NCBI RefSeq assembly: GCF_018812025.1
Contig: NC_063066.1
Location: forward strand, 1,672,692 to 1,736,691
Source of the DNA: Megalobrama amblycephala
Lineage: Eukaryota; Chordata; Actinopteri; Cypriniformes; Xenocyprididae
DNA length: 64,000 nucleotides
Direction: 5' to 3'
A program made the position numbers and the translations under genes. Below are positions 25,206-37,087 of this stretch, piece after piece. Within the stretch, counting starts at the first letter, position 1. Each line of letters starts with the position of its first letter. The notes beneath the pieces were generated by a model. The model worked only from the letters and a program-made list of their open reading frames with translations. It had not been told where the DNA came from and searched no databases.

Positions 25206-26179
25206 TTTGAGAATTTAGATGCTTTAAATAAAATAAGACAACAGAATAAGACATTTCCAGTGGTTTTACTGTGCATGTTTATACAGACAAACCATTAATA
25301 AACGGGTCATCCTCCATGATTTCTGTTCTCTTTGAGCAGTTTCGGTGATGTTTTTCTCAGGAGGAACAGGAGTATGTGTCATTATTATCTGGCCTAAAAA
25401 ATAATGAAATTGATTTGACACATTAATCTTGGGTTTATCACATCATCCAACAAGCTTATCACATTTTTTCCTCCGTATCGTGCCGCTGTAGCCTGAAGCG
25501 TTATTGACTCAGTCTCTGTGTGTACGGTGGAGGGGTTATATAGGTCATCTAGTAAACTTCTGTGAACGGCCGTACTCCACAGAAGTGAAGTGAGATTGAA
25601 ACCGATCCCGCAGGTTCACTCGTGGACACGCATGTGGAGCTGTTTCAGACGTGATCCAGGTTAGATAGTGATGCATCACGAGGTGTTGAATGGTGATGCG
25701 GAGAGACCCGCGGCCCAGTTTTTACATCCGAGCGGATGATGCATGTGAGAGTGTCTTGAGTGCTTGAATCCAATAGATCAGAACGCATCTTTCCACGCTT
25801 ACGGCTGAAGGAGTATACTTTGAAAGGACACACTCTTTTGCTGATGGAGGGATCTCACACCGCCTCTGATGTTTGGGTTACATCACATTCACACTTTTGG
25901 TGAAAATGTCTCTACAATTCAGAGAGCAACTTTCAAAATATGACTCAAGAAACTTACAAGTGCATGAGGGAGAAATTTCTTTGTTATTGCATCAATCATG
26001 TTATGCTCTTTTTTTCATCCGTATATAAAAAAATGATAACACTAAAAATGGAAGAATTGGTAACTAACTAATGTTAACAAATGAGACCTTATTGTAATGA
26101 ACAAACAGTGAGCAATATATTTATTATGTTTCATAATTGTCAATGGTAGTTAATAAAAATACAATTCATTGTTTGTTAA
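25206..26179. other. Nothing recognised
   Basis: No repeats or coding sequence seen, apart from the TTAA at 26176-26179 that starts the next element. Confidence 0.4.
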
Positions 26180-26560
26180 AGGGTTAGTTCACCCAAAAAT
26201 GTAATTTCTGTCATTAATTACTCTCCCTCGTGTCGTTCCACACCTTCATTCATCTTCAGAACACAAATTAAGATATTTTTGATGAAATCCGAGAGACTCC
26301 TTCATAGACGGCAATATAACCAACACTTTCAAGGTCCAGAAAGGACATTGTTAAAACAGTCATGTGACTGCAGTGGTTCAACCTTAATGTTATGAAGAGA
26401 CGAGAATACTTTCTGTGCGCAAAAACAAAACAAAAATAACCACTTGTCATTATCCTACGCTATTTTCATTGCATCGCTTCCATGTTCTACATCAGAACGC
26501 CGGCTCTGTATTGGCCAGCTCTGGTCATGTGAGCAGCACGACACATGCCTTGTCTTGTTG
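26180..26560 (+). mobile_element. 'gggttagttcaccc' TTAA MITE, truncated copy 1
   Basis: Left terminus AGGGTTAGTTCACCCAAAAA follows TTAA (26176-26179). The left arm matches 49450-49730 closely (acacaaattaagatattttt, ggtccagaaagg). The inner part (ttggccagctctggtcatgt) matches the centre of the 49450 copy in rearranged order. The right arm is missing. Confidence 0.8.
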
Positions 26561-27787
26561 TTAAAGTAGTGCATATTTCCAAATATGAATAATCATTTGA
26601 AGTGTATTGTATGTTTTATGCACAGCAAAAGTAGTCTGTATTTGACTGTAATTCAGCAAGCTGAATATCTCTATCGCGGTGAAGGTTTATATGGTCGTCA
26701 ACGAATGGGAAAGATTTTCCCAATAAATCCTGCCTATTTAATGAACCTGGTGTCCTCCATGAGTCCTGTTCTATCCGACAACAAAGCATGAGCTCGTAAT
26801 CACGACTTCAGAAGTGGGAAGTAGGACATTTCCAATAGCATGTGAAGGCAACATTAACGTATAACCAACTGTGTTTACAAGGATATTCACCAAGATGGGC
26901 ATTTTGACAGTTTTGTGTGTATATAAGCTGGTTAAGAGAACTGAATTCAGGATTGTGTGATAGGCGGCTTTCTGTGTGCGTGAGCACCACATTGAGCTCC
27001 TTTCCACAGTTTATTGTGTTTAATAACTCTTTTTAACATCAAGCATGTAACAGTCTATTCTCTACTGACTGCGGCGGCCTAAAAATGTGATTTTTCGTAA
27101 TATTTTGAACAAGCCATTGTGATATGCATCTTGCGATATTTTGATAATTTCGATATATCTTGCAGCCCGAATATTTATGAATTATTTATGTTTGTAAAAA
27201 TGCATTTTACCATGAAAAATATATAGAATATTTATTTTTCTCCAAAAAATAATTGTGTACACTTTCAAGGTGTAAAGAAAATAGTACAATGTTTTTAGAC
27301 TCATTAAATTGAAACTTGTCTTAACACCCACATAAAATGCAAAGAACACATTTATTTGAACTTGCCACATGTGTTTCCAGTAGATCTTGAGAAACATCAG
27401 AGACTCATGCTGTTATTATTTAGAGTTTGGCATGAATTACGTGTTGAAATGGATCCCATACAGGCCCGAGTGTGTGTTCTAGTGGGAATATTGACATACT
27501 GTAAACCGTGTGTGGCTCTGAGATCTGCGCTCGGGATGAAACAGACACTGAAGACCTGTTAAAGTTTAAGAGCAGAATAGAGGCTCATTGAAAAGCACAG
27601 ACCTTCCCATCTGTCTGCCCAACCCATTACCGCCCACATGCTCCGTGTGTTTGTGCGCTCGCTGACTGAGATTATACGCACTAGAACTGACTTACTGTGT
27701 GCAGAGTAACAGAACATGACTCTGAGAAATGAACTAATGGAGTCATTAGTGTGTGGAAAATAAGCTTTATTTGTAAAATGTGACTGT

Positions 27788-27822
<35 letters not shown>

Positions 27823-29148
27823 GTAATTACAGTTAATTTGTGTAGGCATGTGTTGGATGAGACGGTATCACTTATTAATGCTCCTGTTGTAATCAGAGAC
27901 CAGCAACACACACACACCAAATCTCACCTTACATTTTTTCTTGTTGAATATCTTGTTTCACTGTAAAACGTCACATTACAGCAGTAAAATGTGTTGCTGC
28001 AAACAGCAATTGACTTTAAAAGATTTTTCTTCACCTGCAGCATCAGAGAATTCATTTAATTAGCCTGTTTAATTAGTGCATACAATAAAGAGAAGAAAAA
28101 AAAAAGTACACGAGATATTTGAAGCCTGATTGGGGTTAGTACAATTAGATTAACAACAGAAATATGATATATTATAATACAGGGATTTATCCATCTGTAT
28201 TTAAAATCTTGTGTTTTAGACTTGCTAGTGTGACTGTATAAAAAATTGCATAATTTTGTTCTGCCATGACGTCTGTCCTCTCAGATATGATAGTGTGTGT
28301 TTTTGTAATCCCTCATAAATCGTCTCCTTTACGCTGCCGTTTCTCCGAATCCTGTCCATCTGTGTCCTAATGATCCGCTCGAGCCGGTGCGGAATGAGCA
28401 AAACATGGATAAACTAGCCATTTCATTTCTCAAAGACCATCCAAAACCATAGGAAGTCTTCTGGAGGGGGAGGCGGAAGAGGAGAATACGTGAAAGAGTG
28501 CTTCTAATGGGTCCTGGTGTACCGCTAACAACCCTCATCCTGACCCTGAAACCTAAAGAGATTAGCTGCCGTAAACAGGAATTATTGGATCACTTGCATC
28601 TGCATCTAGTGTTGTTTTGCCGTCTCTAATGCCAGTCCATTAGGCTGAACTCAAGCTGGATCTCCTCCACACTTACGTTAACAGGTTCTGTGTTAATCTG
28701 TGACTCTAATGAAAGAGCCTGTAGCGCGGCGGATTACAGATGTACAGCGCAGCAGGTGACGTCAGGAAAAACGGCTGAATGATCCACGAGCCTGACCAGG
28801 GAAAAGTGGACCAGGTAACTAAAACATGCATTTCGAAATGCATTTGCATTTCGAAATGCATTTGCATTTCGTGCAAAACTCACACCGTATCCAGACCAGA
28901 CGAGATGCGATAAGATTCCAGCAACAAACACTTTGCGACGCAACGTGAGTCAATCAAAAATCACATCCAATCAGAAGAGCGCGAGGGCGGGCTCTCTCGG
29001 CCCTCAAAAATTAATTAAATTTACATTAAAATCACATTAGATGCTTTTAACATTAAATAAAGCACATAAACAGTACCTGAGATTATCATTATCTTACTTG
29101 GTGTTGTTGTTCCAGCCGTGTCCATCGCGGCTAGTTAGGCCAAAAAAC
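26561..29148. other. No gene recognised
   Basis: Holds a (TG)n at 27796-27820 and an 18-bp palindromic motif (catttcgaaatgcatttg) in tandem at 28828-28872. About 27065-27175 resembles a degraded MITE end (cgatatatcttgcagcccg). No coding evidence in frames up to 79 codons. Confidence 0.4.
28828..28872. repeat. Short palindromic tandem repeat
   Basis: The 18-bp unit catttcgaaatgcatttg is repeated about 2.5 times. Each unit is itself largely self-complementary around TTCGAA and ATGCAT. Confidence 0.85.
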
Positions 29149-29558
29149 TAGGGCTGGGAGAATAAATCGATTTCATCTCGATTCGTAGATCGATTCAGAG
29201 ATTTTCAGAATGCATCATGATTCTCTTTTGAAATGATTCTGAGCTTCGTTTTAACAGCAGATGGCGCTCTAGGCTAGTTTTTAACCACATGCTCAAATGC
29301 TCATGAAGAAGAGCGCTCGTGCGTTTGGCTGAATCTGAGAATGAATTTGCAGCTCAGAATAGTCAACTTTATGAATTATTATTTTAGGTTTTAGTGGTGT
29401 TTGTAAGGAACAGGAAGAGAGCAGAGTATGGCTGTTTCTAAAACACACAGCGCCATCTGCTGTTTAAAACTAAGCTCAGAATCGATTCGAGAGAGAATCA
29501 CGATGGATTCAGAATCATTTCTGAATTCGCAATTCAACGATTTATTGTCCCAGCCCTA
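29149..29558. mobile_element. Palindromic hAT-like MITE, copy 3
   Basis: Runs from tagggctgggagaataaatc to tttattgtcccagccctа-type end, with inverted halves built on 'agatggcgctctaggctag' and 'agcgccatctgctgtttaa'. Flanks CAAAAAAC (29141-29148) and CAAAGAAA (29559-29566) are a plausible 8-bp target duplication with two mismatches. Same family as 1922-2402 and 12672-12912. Confidence 0.85.
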
Positions 29559-29566
29559 CAAAGAAA

Positions 29567-30745
29567 CCCCTATAAATCCCAAAATAACACAACATTAAAC
29601 ACTAACTTGTTAATCTTGTGCAAAAACACACAAAATAACAATTTCAACATACAGTCTGAAGCGAAGCACGCTGGGAATTAGAAATCTGCTGCAACTCGAC
29701 TCAATCATATTAAGTTCATGAAATTTTGAGTTCATGAAACTTTTTTCTGTTTTGTGCAATGAACTTTCATTATTATTTGAGTGAAACGAACTCATTTTCA
29801 TTGAATTCATTTCACTGTTCAGTTTTACAGTGTGTGTGTGATGAAGAGAGACTGCTGTTCTAGTCAGAGTGCATTGTGGGAGTCTTTCCTCACTACTTTG
29901 AGATTCTGATGAACCATCATGACCCGAAAGGATTTGAGGTCACTTCTTGTTTTTCCCTTTATGATCAAAAGCACTTTTAAACACACACTCCCCAGAGCCG
30001 TGTGCTCTATTTACAGATGTTATGTACAATTATGGATTTTTCTTCTTTATCTGCAGCTTCAGGATGTTTGGTCATTTGTCATTTTAGTGTTTATCTTTGT
30101 AATGTAAGGGTAATTTACCCCTGAGGAATATACAAACATAAGCAATAAAAATGAAGGGAAGTCATGCTCCCTCTTCCTCTGCTGATGAAGCAAAACGATA
30201 AGCTAAAAATCATAGGACATGATAAATAAAGACTGTTTGGAAACTGCTGACAGAGAAAGAAACCAGGAGAAATCTACATGCATATAAATTACCGTCCAAC
30301 AGCTAAATTCAGATCTTGCCCGGATTGCTCGCATCTTGTGTTAGTTTTAACTTTGGAACGATAAATCTTTTCTGAAACCCTGCCTAGACAGCATTTTAAG
30401 GCATCATTAGATGCGCAGGTTGCTCCAAAAGTTGGGCGGCACAATTATGCTGCCTTCTGAGAACCCAGAATGCATTGCTGAGCAAGCTGAGAGAAAAATC
30501 ATTGAGGAAAACTGTTTGTCTGCTTTAGAGCACTTTTTTACATGCTTAAATTGAGATCCTGCTATTTTCATTTGCACTCTCTGCTTGAAACATTTCTCCC
30601 TGCTTCGTTGTTATCAATTATTTTTCTGCATATGGTTTTCTTTCCTTCACACACTCCATGAGTCCAGAGAATTGACACGCTTTTCAGAGGTTGTTGAAGA
30701 CGATGTTAAGAGAACAGAATTCCTCAGATGTTCACACAAGCAAGT
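29567..30745. other. Nothing recognised
   Basis: No repeat pairs, arrays or exons noticed. Confidence 0.4.
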
Positions 30746-31005
30746 TAGAGTCGGCATGAAGGGGACGTTTATTATAGTATTTTCTTCTCTGTTGAAACGC
30801 TTTGCAAACAAGAACAAATGTAGGGCGGGGCTTGATTTTGTCTGTGGGGAATTGATTGGATGGTGGTGGTTTGCTATTGGTGGATCTCATGTGAGTGACA
30901 GGTTGCCCCGCCCTCATCATCAGAGAAGAGAAGAGATGCTGCAAGAGGAAGATATTCTGATTCAAGATTACCAGGAACATGAATTTAACACAATAATGAT
31001 GTGAA
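30746..31005 (+). mobile_element. TTAA MITE left-end fragment, copy 2
   Basis: Starts gagtcggcatgaaggggacg and matches 22299-22530, with a short extra segment (tgattttgtctgtggggaat). The flanking TTAA has mutated to TTAG. The right part is absent. Confidence 0.65.
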
Positions 31006-31179
31006 CAGATTTAATGAACTTTATTAATGAAACTCTATTATGATAATGAACTCTATTTTTAATCCCCGTATCCGCTTACATATATTTATATATAATCTAT
31101 TTTTAATCTCTATAATAAAAATGTATAATTCAGATTTTGATCTCCATATCCATTTACATATATTATATATATCTTCCAA

Positions 31180-31440
31180 GGGGTTTTTTCCCTCCTAGGA
31201 CTTTTTTCCCAGTGTTAGCACGCTGGGTTTTTCTCCTAGGGGTTTTTTTCCACCCCTGGGAGTCAGCCGACATTGGCTTAATGTAGCACCATCTTGTATA
31301 TGTTACATATTACCACGCTTGTTTGTACAGCTTATTTTTAACCACTTCCCTTTTTTCTGTGCTTCTAATATGTAAAGCTGCTTTGAAACAATTACCAATT
31401 GTAAAAGCGCTATATAAATAAATTTGACTTGACTTTGACT
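31180..31440 (+). mobile_element. Retroposon 3' end with (gactt) tail
   Basis: Ends 'taaagctgctttgaaacaat ... gcgctatataaataaatttg' followed by gacttgacttgact. A shared 3' end with a short tandem tail is the pattern left by target-primed reverse transcription of LINE/SINE elements. The same 3' motif with a different tail lies at 32566-32676. The upstream body (ggggttttttccctcctagg, gtcagccgacattggcttaa) belongs to the same fish repeat. Confidence 0.6.
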
Positions 31441-31607
31441 ATGATCTACAGCAGGATTACCCACCAAAATATGGAAAGAAATGAGCTTTACTTCCTGCAG
31501 TGAGCTGTCCACCTAGACAACATTTCTTGACTTTATAGACATGATACAAGTCATCTGAGCTAAAAATGTCTACAATGCTGTCTAGGTAGGTTTAGAGAGG
31601 CAGTCTC

Positions 31608-31643
<36 letters not shown>

Positions 31644-31803
31644 TTGTGAATGAGTGGAAAAGTACATAGTGTTTTTAAAACCTCTGTGACTCTCAGAGGA
31701 TTAATTACGACAGGAAAGAGATACTGATGTGAAATTATTAAGTGCAGAATACTCTTTCCAACACATTGAAGCATAAGATTTGATTGTGACTCAGTCAGTC
31801 CGT

Positions 31804-31839
<36 letters not shown>

Positions 31840-32565
31840 ATGGGCGTTTCCTCCGAGGAGGCAAGGGAGGCAGTGCCTCCTCAAAAAAATAGGATGAGAA
31901 AATAATCCATATTACATATAAAACAACACAAATATTACAAATTATGACATTAAAAAGAGCGCAAGTCACGCGTATTTCTAAAGGAACACTGCCCAACAGT
32001 GACACCCGCAGGTGAAGTTACAGCAGGAGTCATGCCTCCCTTTGCTCTCATAGGAAACCATCAGACCCCCGGCATGCGGTGTGTTTTGATTGAGAATGAA
32101 TGGGGGAAAGTCATGTGAGAGGAGGCAATGTCTCCATTGCGCTATGATTGGATGTAATTGGATCTGATTGGTTTGTGCGATAAATCCCGCCTCTTGTTGA
32201 CGTGCGCGTTCTGCGCGTCAGATTGACTGAATAAATGATGGTGTCAATGGACTAATTAAAAAGTAAGTAAACAGATCACCCAGTTAGATATCAGTTAGCT
32301 TTATGACACGTCAAAATCAAACTTGAAATGGACTGAAAACATGATGACTGCGTTTTTTTTTTTTTTAGTGCAATCAGCTTGTTGAAATTAAAAATACAAT
32401 TCGTAGAGGATGTTTAAAGAGCATGAACAAATTTCTATATATCCTAATTATTGTTAATATGAGCTCATTGCTTCTACCTTCAGTTAAACTGCTAACAGTG
32501 ATTGTAAATTAATTGCCTAAATTATTACATTATTTGCGAACTGCATTCTCTAAATTGTAATGTTG
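31441..32565. other. Microsatellites and a 'gaggaggcaagggaggcagt' repeat
   Basis: (TG)n at 31610-31642 and (CA)n at 31806-31838. From 31838 an interspersed fish sequence begins (catgggcgtttcctccgagg) and seems to continue to about 32240. The reverse-strand 137-codon frame 31592-32005 spans two microsatellites and is not a gene. Confidence 0.45.
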
Positions 32566-32676
32566 ACATGCATTCTCTGTAAAGCTGCTTTGAAATGATA
32601 TGTATCGTGAAAAGCGCTATACAAATAAATGTGAATTGAATTGAATTGAATTGAATTGAATTGAATTGAATTGAAT
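32566..32676 (+). mobile_element. Retroposon 3' end with (gaatt)n tail
   Basis: The 3' motif tgtaaagctgctttgaaatg ... aaagcgctatacaaataaat is followed by about nine units of the pentamer GAATT (32628-32675). Its tail differs in sequence from that of 31180-31440 although the 3' motif is shared. Confidence 0.7.
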
Positions 32677-33207
32677 GACTGATGATCCAAAATAGCCTAA
32701 GTTGACAAAAATAAAATGTATTGTTTAAATTATTATTGCCTTTAGTTATTATTTTGGAATGAATGTAGAAATGCTTTAAAACACTAACTTGATGAAATTG
32801 ACTTGGTTTTGATAAATAGAACATTACAATACATTGTTAATGTAAAATTACAAAATAGAATTGTCTTAGGTTTCTTTTTTCTTTTTTGATGTAATGGTAA
32901 AGTTCATTTTTACAAGGAAGATGTGTCAACGTTAAGAGTAATGCATGAATTTACATTGATTCATAAATAAATAAAAAATGTGCATCCTCATTTCAGAACA
33001 CCGCTGACACACACACACACGCCGCAGTCTGACACGTCCTGTTGAGTGTTTGACACATGTCCCGACGGCTCTCCAGCAACACTTTACAGCAGTTATGAAG
33101 CGTGTCACGGAGCGGAAACGCTTTCCTCCTTTTATTTCGCCCGTCTGTCTTCCTCTATCCAATCTAGATTGACAGACCAACACAAATCCAGATGACAGAA
33201 GTGAATT

Positions 33208-33246
<39 letters not shown>

Positions 33247-33855
33247 CCAACAGAGTGAAATATGTTTCGCCCCAAAATTTGTCACATTTTTCTTGGATAG
33301 ACTCCAGATAGCCTCATTCATCAGCCTTTGACTCAAATTGTTACACAGATAATTTGTAGTGAAAAATAGTGTACGTAAACCAGTTTACTAGCATATGATA
33401 TTCTGGACCTGTACAGCATGTCAATCATCACATCCACAGCTTCCTCTTGGCACTCTCACTTGTATAATAGTAGACGTTTCTGGCGCTGGTTGCACCAGCT
33501 GTGTAGTTTTGACCTTAAATGGGCACCAAGTTTTAAAATGTACACCCCACTAAATATTTGAGAGTTGTACCATAAAACTTATTTGAAATGTAACTCTATG
33601 GATGAACTAAATATTTATGGAAGTCTTGACCGGTGTTAGAGGCTGGAATTAAATGGCAGACTGATTGAATTACATCACTGAGCTCATGTTTTACCTGACA
33701 GACTTCAGTTCTTTAAACATACATGATTTGACACTCGTTTACTTTTTAAAAGACAGAACATTGTCTGTTGGGTCTTCAGCGTGAAACCGATCTCAACTCT
33801 CACTTGTGTTCATCTCTGTGTCATTATCTGTACAAGTCAGACTGAATTCAATTAA
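32677..33855. other. No gene recognised
   Basis: Contains (CA)n at 33209-33242. The 134-codon reverse frame 32932-33336 runs through it and is rejected. Rest unassigned. Confidence 0.4.
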
Positions 33856-35055
33856 AGTAGTCATGAACTGTGTTGTTTTATAGTTTTATAATGTTTCCTG
33901 GGGTCCACTTATAATGTTAGTATGCTTTTTACATTAAAAATTCTCATAATTTAGAAACAAAAGGCATTTTTCCTACCCTGATTTTATCCTCTGATTTGAA
34001 CGCTCTGTTTTAAGGGGCGTGTCTCTGTGAGACTTCAGTGTAAACGCCCACTGCTGTGATTGGCTGACAGCTTTGCATATGAAATAGCTCAGTATCACTC
34101 TCTCTTTTAGCACATTTTTACCATTACAGCTCTCACGGTTAACTAATCATGAAAAGTGCTGCATTATATTTAGATTGTGGCATGAAAGGTTGCAGTGATG
34201 AACATGTAGTCAATATCAGACATGTTGTTGAGCTCATGAAAGCAGTGATCTCGTCTTTGCAACTCAATTTCTGCACACTAACGAATGCTTTCATCATAAC
34301 TAACAGTGCAAATGCGATGTAACTAAGAGATTTGTTGAATAAAATGGGAGTTTTGGTGATAAACTCACACTGTTTGATTGACAGCTCCAGTGATTGTAAA
34401 GGGAGCGTTCTTTGATCGCTTTCTATATAATTTAATCACTTTTAAATAACAGATTATTTTCATCCTACTAGGAGAATCAAGGTGAAGTTGAGCGTTTAGT
34501 CGCTGGTTTGATTTACTGACACACAGACAAAGATCATCTGACTGTACATGAATCATTAATATCAGATCAGGCATTAGAATGAACACAGTTACTGACATGT
34601 TGTTGCATTACTGTCGAGTCCATATCGTAAAAGTCTGTTTGTGCCGAAATGCGATTGATTTCCCAAAGAATCCACAGTGAAATGAACCGAATACAAATAA
34701 ATAAAGCTCAACTGAGACATTCACATTGTTGAAAATAAATAACCATATTCCTGCATTAGGATCCTTTGAAAGGTAATGATATTTTAGTCCTGTATCGCTC
34801 TTCTCTCCTCCTCATCTCACTAACACACCAGTGGGCGGGGCTAACGATGCAATGATGAAGTAGGCGTTGATTTCTCCTGAGGAGGCGGAGTTTCACCATC
34901 TATGACAGGATCAGTCGTTCAGTGTCAATAAAACCTTTTATTGGACTAACAAGGACGTTTGATAGTTCTGAAATTTACGGGATATTCTTATAGTTCGATG
35001 ACCTCTTCTATATCAAAACCTCAAGGAAAAGTTGATTTCTCAATTCATGACCCCT
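33856..35055. mobile_element. TTAA MITE 'gtcatgaa' family, full-length copy
   Basis: Flanked by TTAA at 33852-33855 and 35056-35059. Left end AGTAGTCATGAACTG pairs with right end CAATTCATGACCCCT. Length 1,200 bp. Related copies lie at 41219-42273 and 47241-48168. TTAA target duplication suggests piggyBac-type mobilisation; no transposase is present. Confidence 0.85.
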
Positions 35056-35059
35056 TTAA

Positions 35060-36604
35060 ATGAAAATAAATTAATGTGCACATACACTATGTGATTTTAT
35101 TTGAAATACGTCAACTCCAACTTGGACAACTAGCATTGACTATTCCAGACTGTAAATTGGTGAAAAAATCTGGTTGTGTAGTGTATTTCAATCATTATGC
35201 GACTACAGGTTATTTTATGGAGAGTTTGTAAACTAATCGCTACTGTAAGTTCCACTTGAATAAATAGGAAAGGAAAGTTCAGAGTTACATACAAACTAAC
35301 TAGTTACTAAACCCCTTTACATCCCAGTTTAATTCAGGAAACCCTATCCAGGAGAACAATCCTAAAACAATCCACCTTCTGAATTGAAGTGGTTTGAGGC
35401 GGATTTAAATCCGTCTTGAAAGCACTTCGGAGGGTCTTTTCACGAACGAATAGCTATCCCATCAGAGAGACCAGGTGTAAACATGCCCTTAGACCTGGAT
35501 AAGGTATGTTTGGTAGATTACATCCATTGAAGTTACTTATCCCGAGATTAAGCTTCGCTCCGAATGTGTCAGTCCCACTAAAGAGGCTGTAAGAGCTCCT
35601 GTACAGTGTGGAGCTGGATTAAACACATGATTACACTACCAGTGGATATTTCATATCTTCTGAGGATTATTTGAGCAGGTCATATGAAGGGCATGTGAAG
35701 GGAATCCTGTGATCATCAGTCACCAATGACGCGTTTCCCAAATCATCTTTCACTTGATAAGCATCTTTTTTAAACGTTAGAGACTTTTTCTCTCATTCCA
35801 AGCCTCATTGTTTCCACAGTGAATGAGGATTGTGGCTCTTAATCTTCATAATGACTCAGAAGCAAAGCACTTTAAAAGCATCATAAAAGTGGTTCAGGTA
35901 TGTATAGTCGATCGAGGCTTTCAAAACGTTCTTGAATCAAACTTTCCGTGTCATTTCCTCTTCCTGACCGCTCATTCATCCATCTGCAGCTTGGCACAAG
36001 TTTAGGTACGTGTCTGCTTGTGTGTGTTGGAGCTGAGCTTCGTGAATGAGGCATATTCAGTTTCTCCTGGTCTGAAGCTGTTAAACGGGTTTATTAGAGT
36101 GGAGATTTCTCTCCGTGCTCGAGCACAAAGATGCTTCTGTGAGAGCAAGACAATTGACTCCAGCTAATGACCCGCGTGTGGAGGAACCCGCTCTAACAAT
36201 GAGCTCGAGAGAGAGAATTACTCACACACGGCAGCTCGGATGGCTTCATCATTCAGATATGATACTGAACCTCACCAGACCTGTCAAGAACATATCATAT
36301 TTAACCACATCACATGATTATTAGAGTGTAGAGGATTGAATCAGGATAGACAGATGTTATGGATTTGACCATCAGTAATCAGCCAATGCTTCAGGAGAAC
36401 ACGGTGAGATCAAGAGCAGCGCGAGAGATCGTATCAGCTGGGAATGCTGTGTGTGTGTGTGTGTGTGTGTGTGTTTGTCAGGAAAGCCACTGTAACTATC
36501 ATATTTTTGCAGTTGTACATGCCTGTGGACAGCTGAACACACGGTGATTGTCAGAGTTATCTTTGAAGCCTGTTGTCCGTGTGACATCACTTTGTCCGCT
36601 GGTC

Positions 36605-36644
<40 letters not shown>

Positions 36645-36664
36645 CCCTCCATCTCTTGTTTCAG
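35060..36664. other. No gene recognised
   Basis: Two TG microsatellites (36449-36474, 36607-36642) and otherwise unassigned sequence. Confidence 0.4.
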
Positions 36665-36841
36665 TCCAGGAGAGAGTGAGACACAGATGAAGAGGGGAAA
36701 CGTGCAGCAGGGCAAACAAACCGCCGCATCTGAGCTCCAGGCCTGCCCAGGGGAACGACCTGCTAATGTGTCCCAGCACTGGATACCCCTCCTGGGGAAG
36801 CACAGGCCGATCTCTCCCTGCTCCGGGCTGGAGGGTTTCAG
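36665..36841 (+). other. Weak candidate exon, 177 bp
   Basis: Open throughout in one frame between an acceptor-like tract (ccatctcttgtttcag, ending 36664) and a poor donor (cag-gttgag). The length is exactly 59 codons, G+C is higher than the surroundings and many codons end in C or G. The frame continues open past the donor to a stop at 36870-36872. I recognise no domain, it lies beside a microsatellite, and the opposite strand is open too. Chance or a conserved non-coding segment remain likely. Confidence 0.22.
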
Positions 36842-37087
36842 GTTGAGCAGTGAAACGGATCTTTTTTGTTAGTCAATACTGATACAGACTGTGCTGCAAA
36901 AGCACTTAATATGGCAAGAAGCTAAAAAAAAAAAGGCTTTAGTTTGTATTGTGATGTATGTTCGAAATGGCATATTATGTACTATTTTTGGAAGGAAGTA
37001 GTATGAAGTATGTATACCATGTGAAGAACACCTGGATGAAATTAAGTCTAAAAATGTCACAAATTCATAAATGATTCCACACTCAAA
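36842..37087. other. Unassigned
   Basis: Short stretch before the minisatellite. It includes 'gaaatggcatattatgtact', reminiscent of a fish MITE, without paired ends. Confidence 0.35.

Noticed and set aside
30585..31004. 139-codon + strand frame
   Set aside because: Its C-terminal half is the repeat also found at 22299-22530; no domain.
31592..32005. 137-codon - strand frame
   Set aside because: Held open by two CA/TG microsatellites (runs of Thr-His and Cys-Val).
32932..33336. 134-codon - strand frame
   Set aside because: Contains a CA microsatellite and shows no coding signature.
36372..36803. 143-codon - strand frame
   Set aside because: Spans two TG microsatellites that keep it open; no domain recognised.
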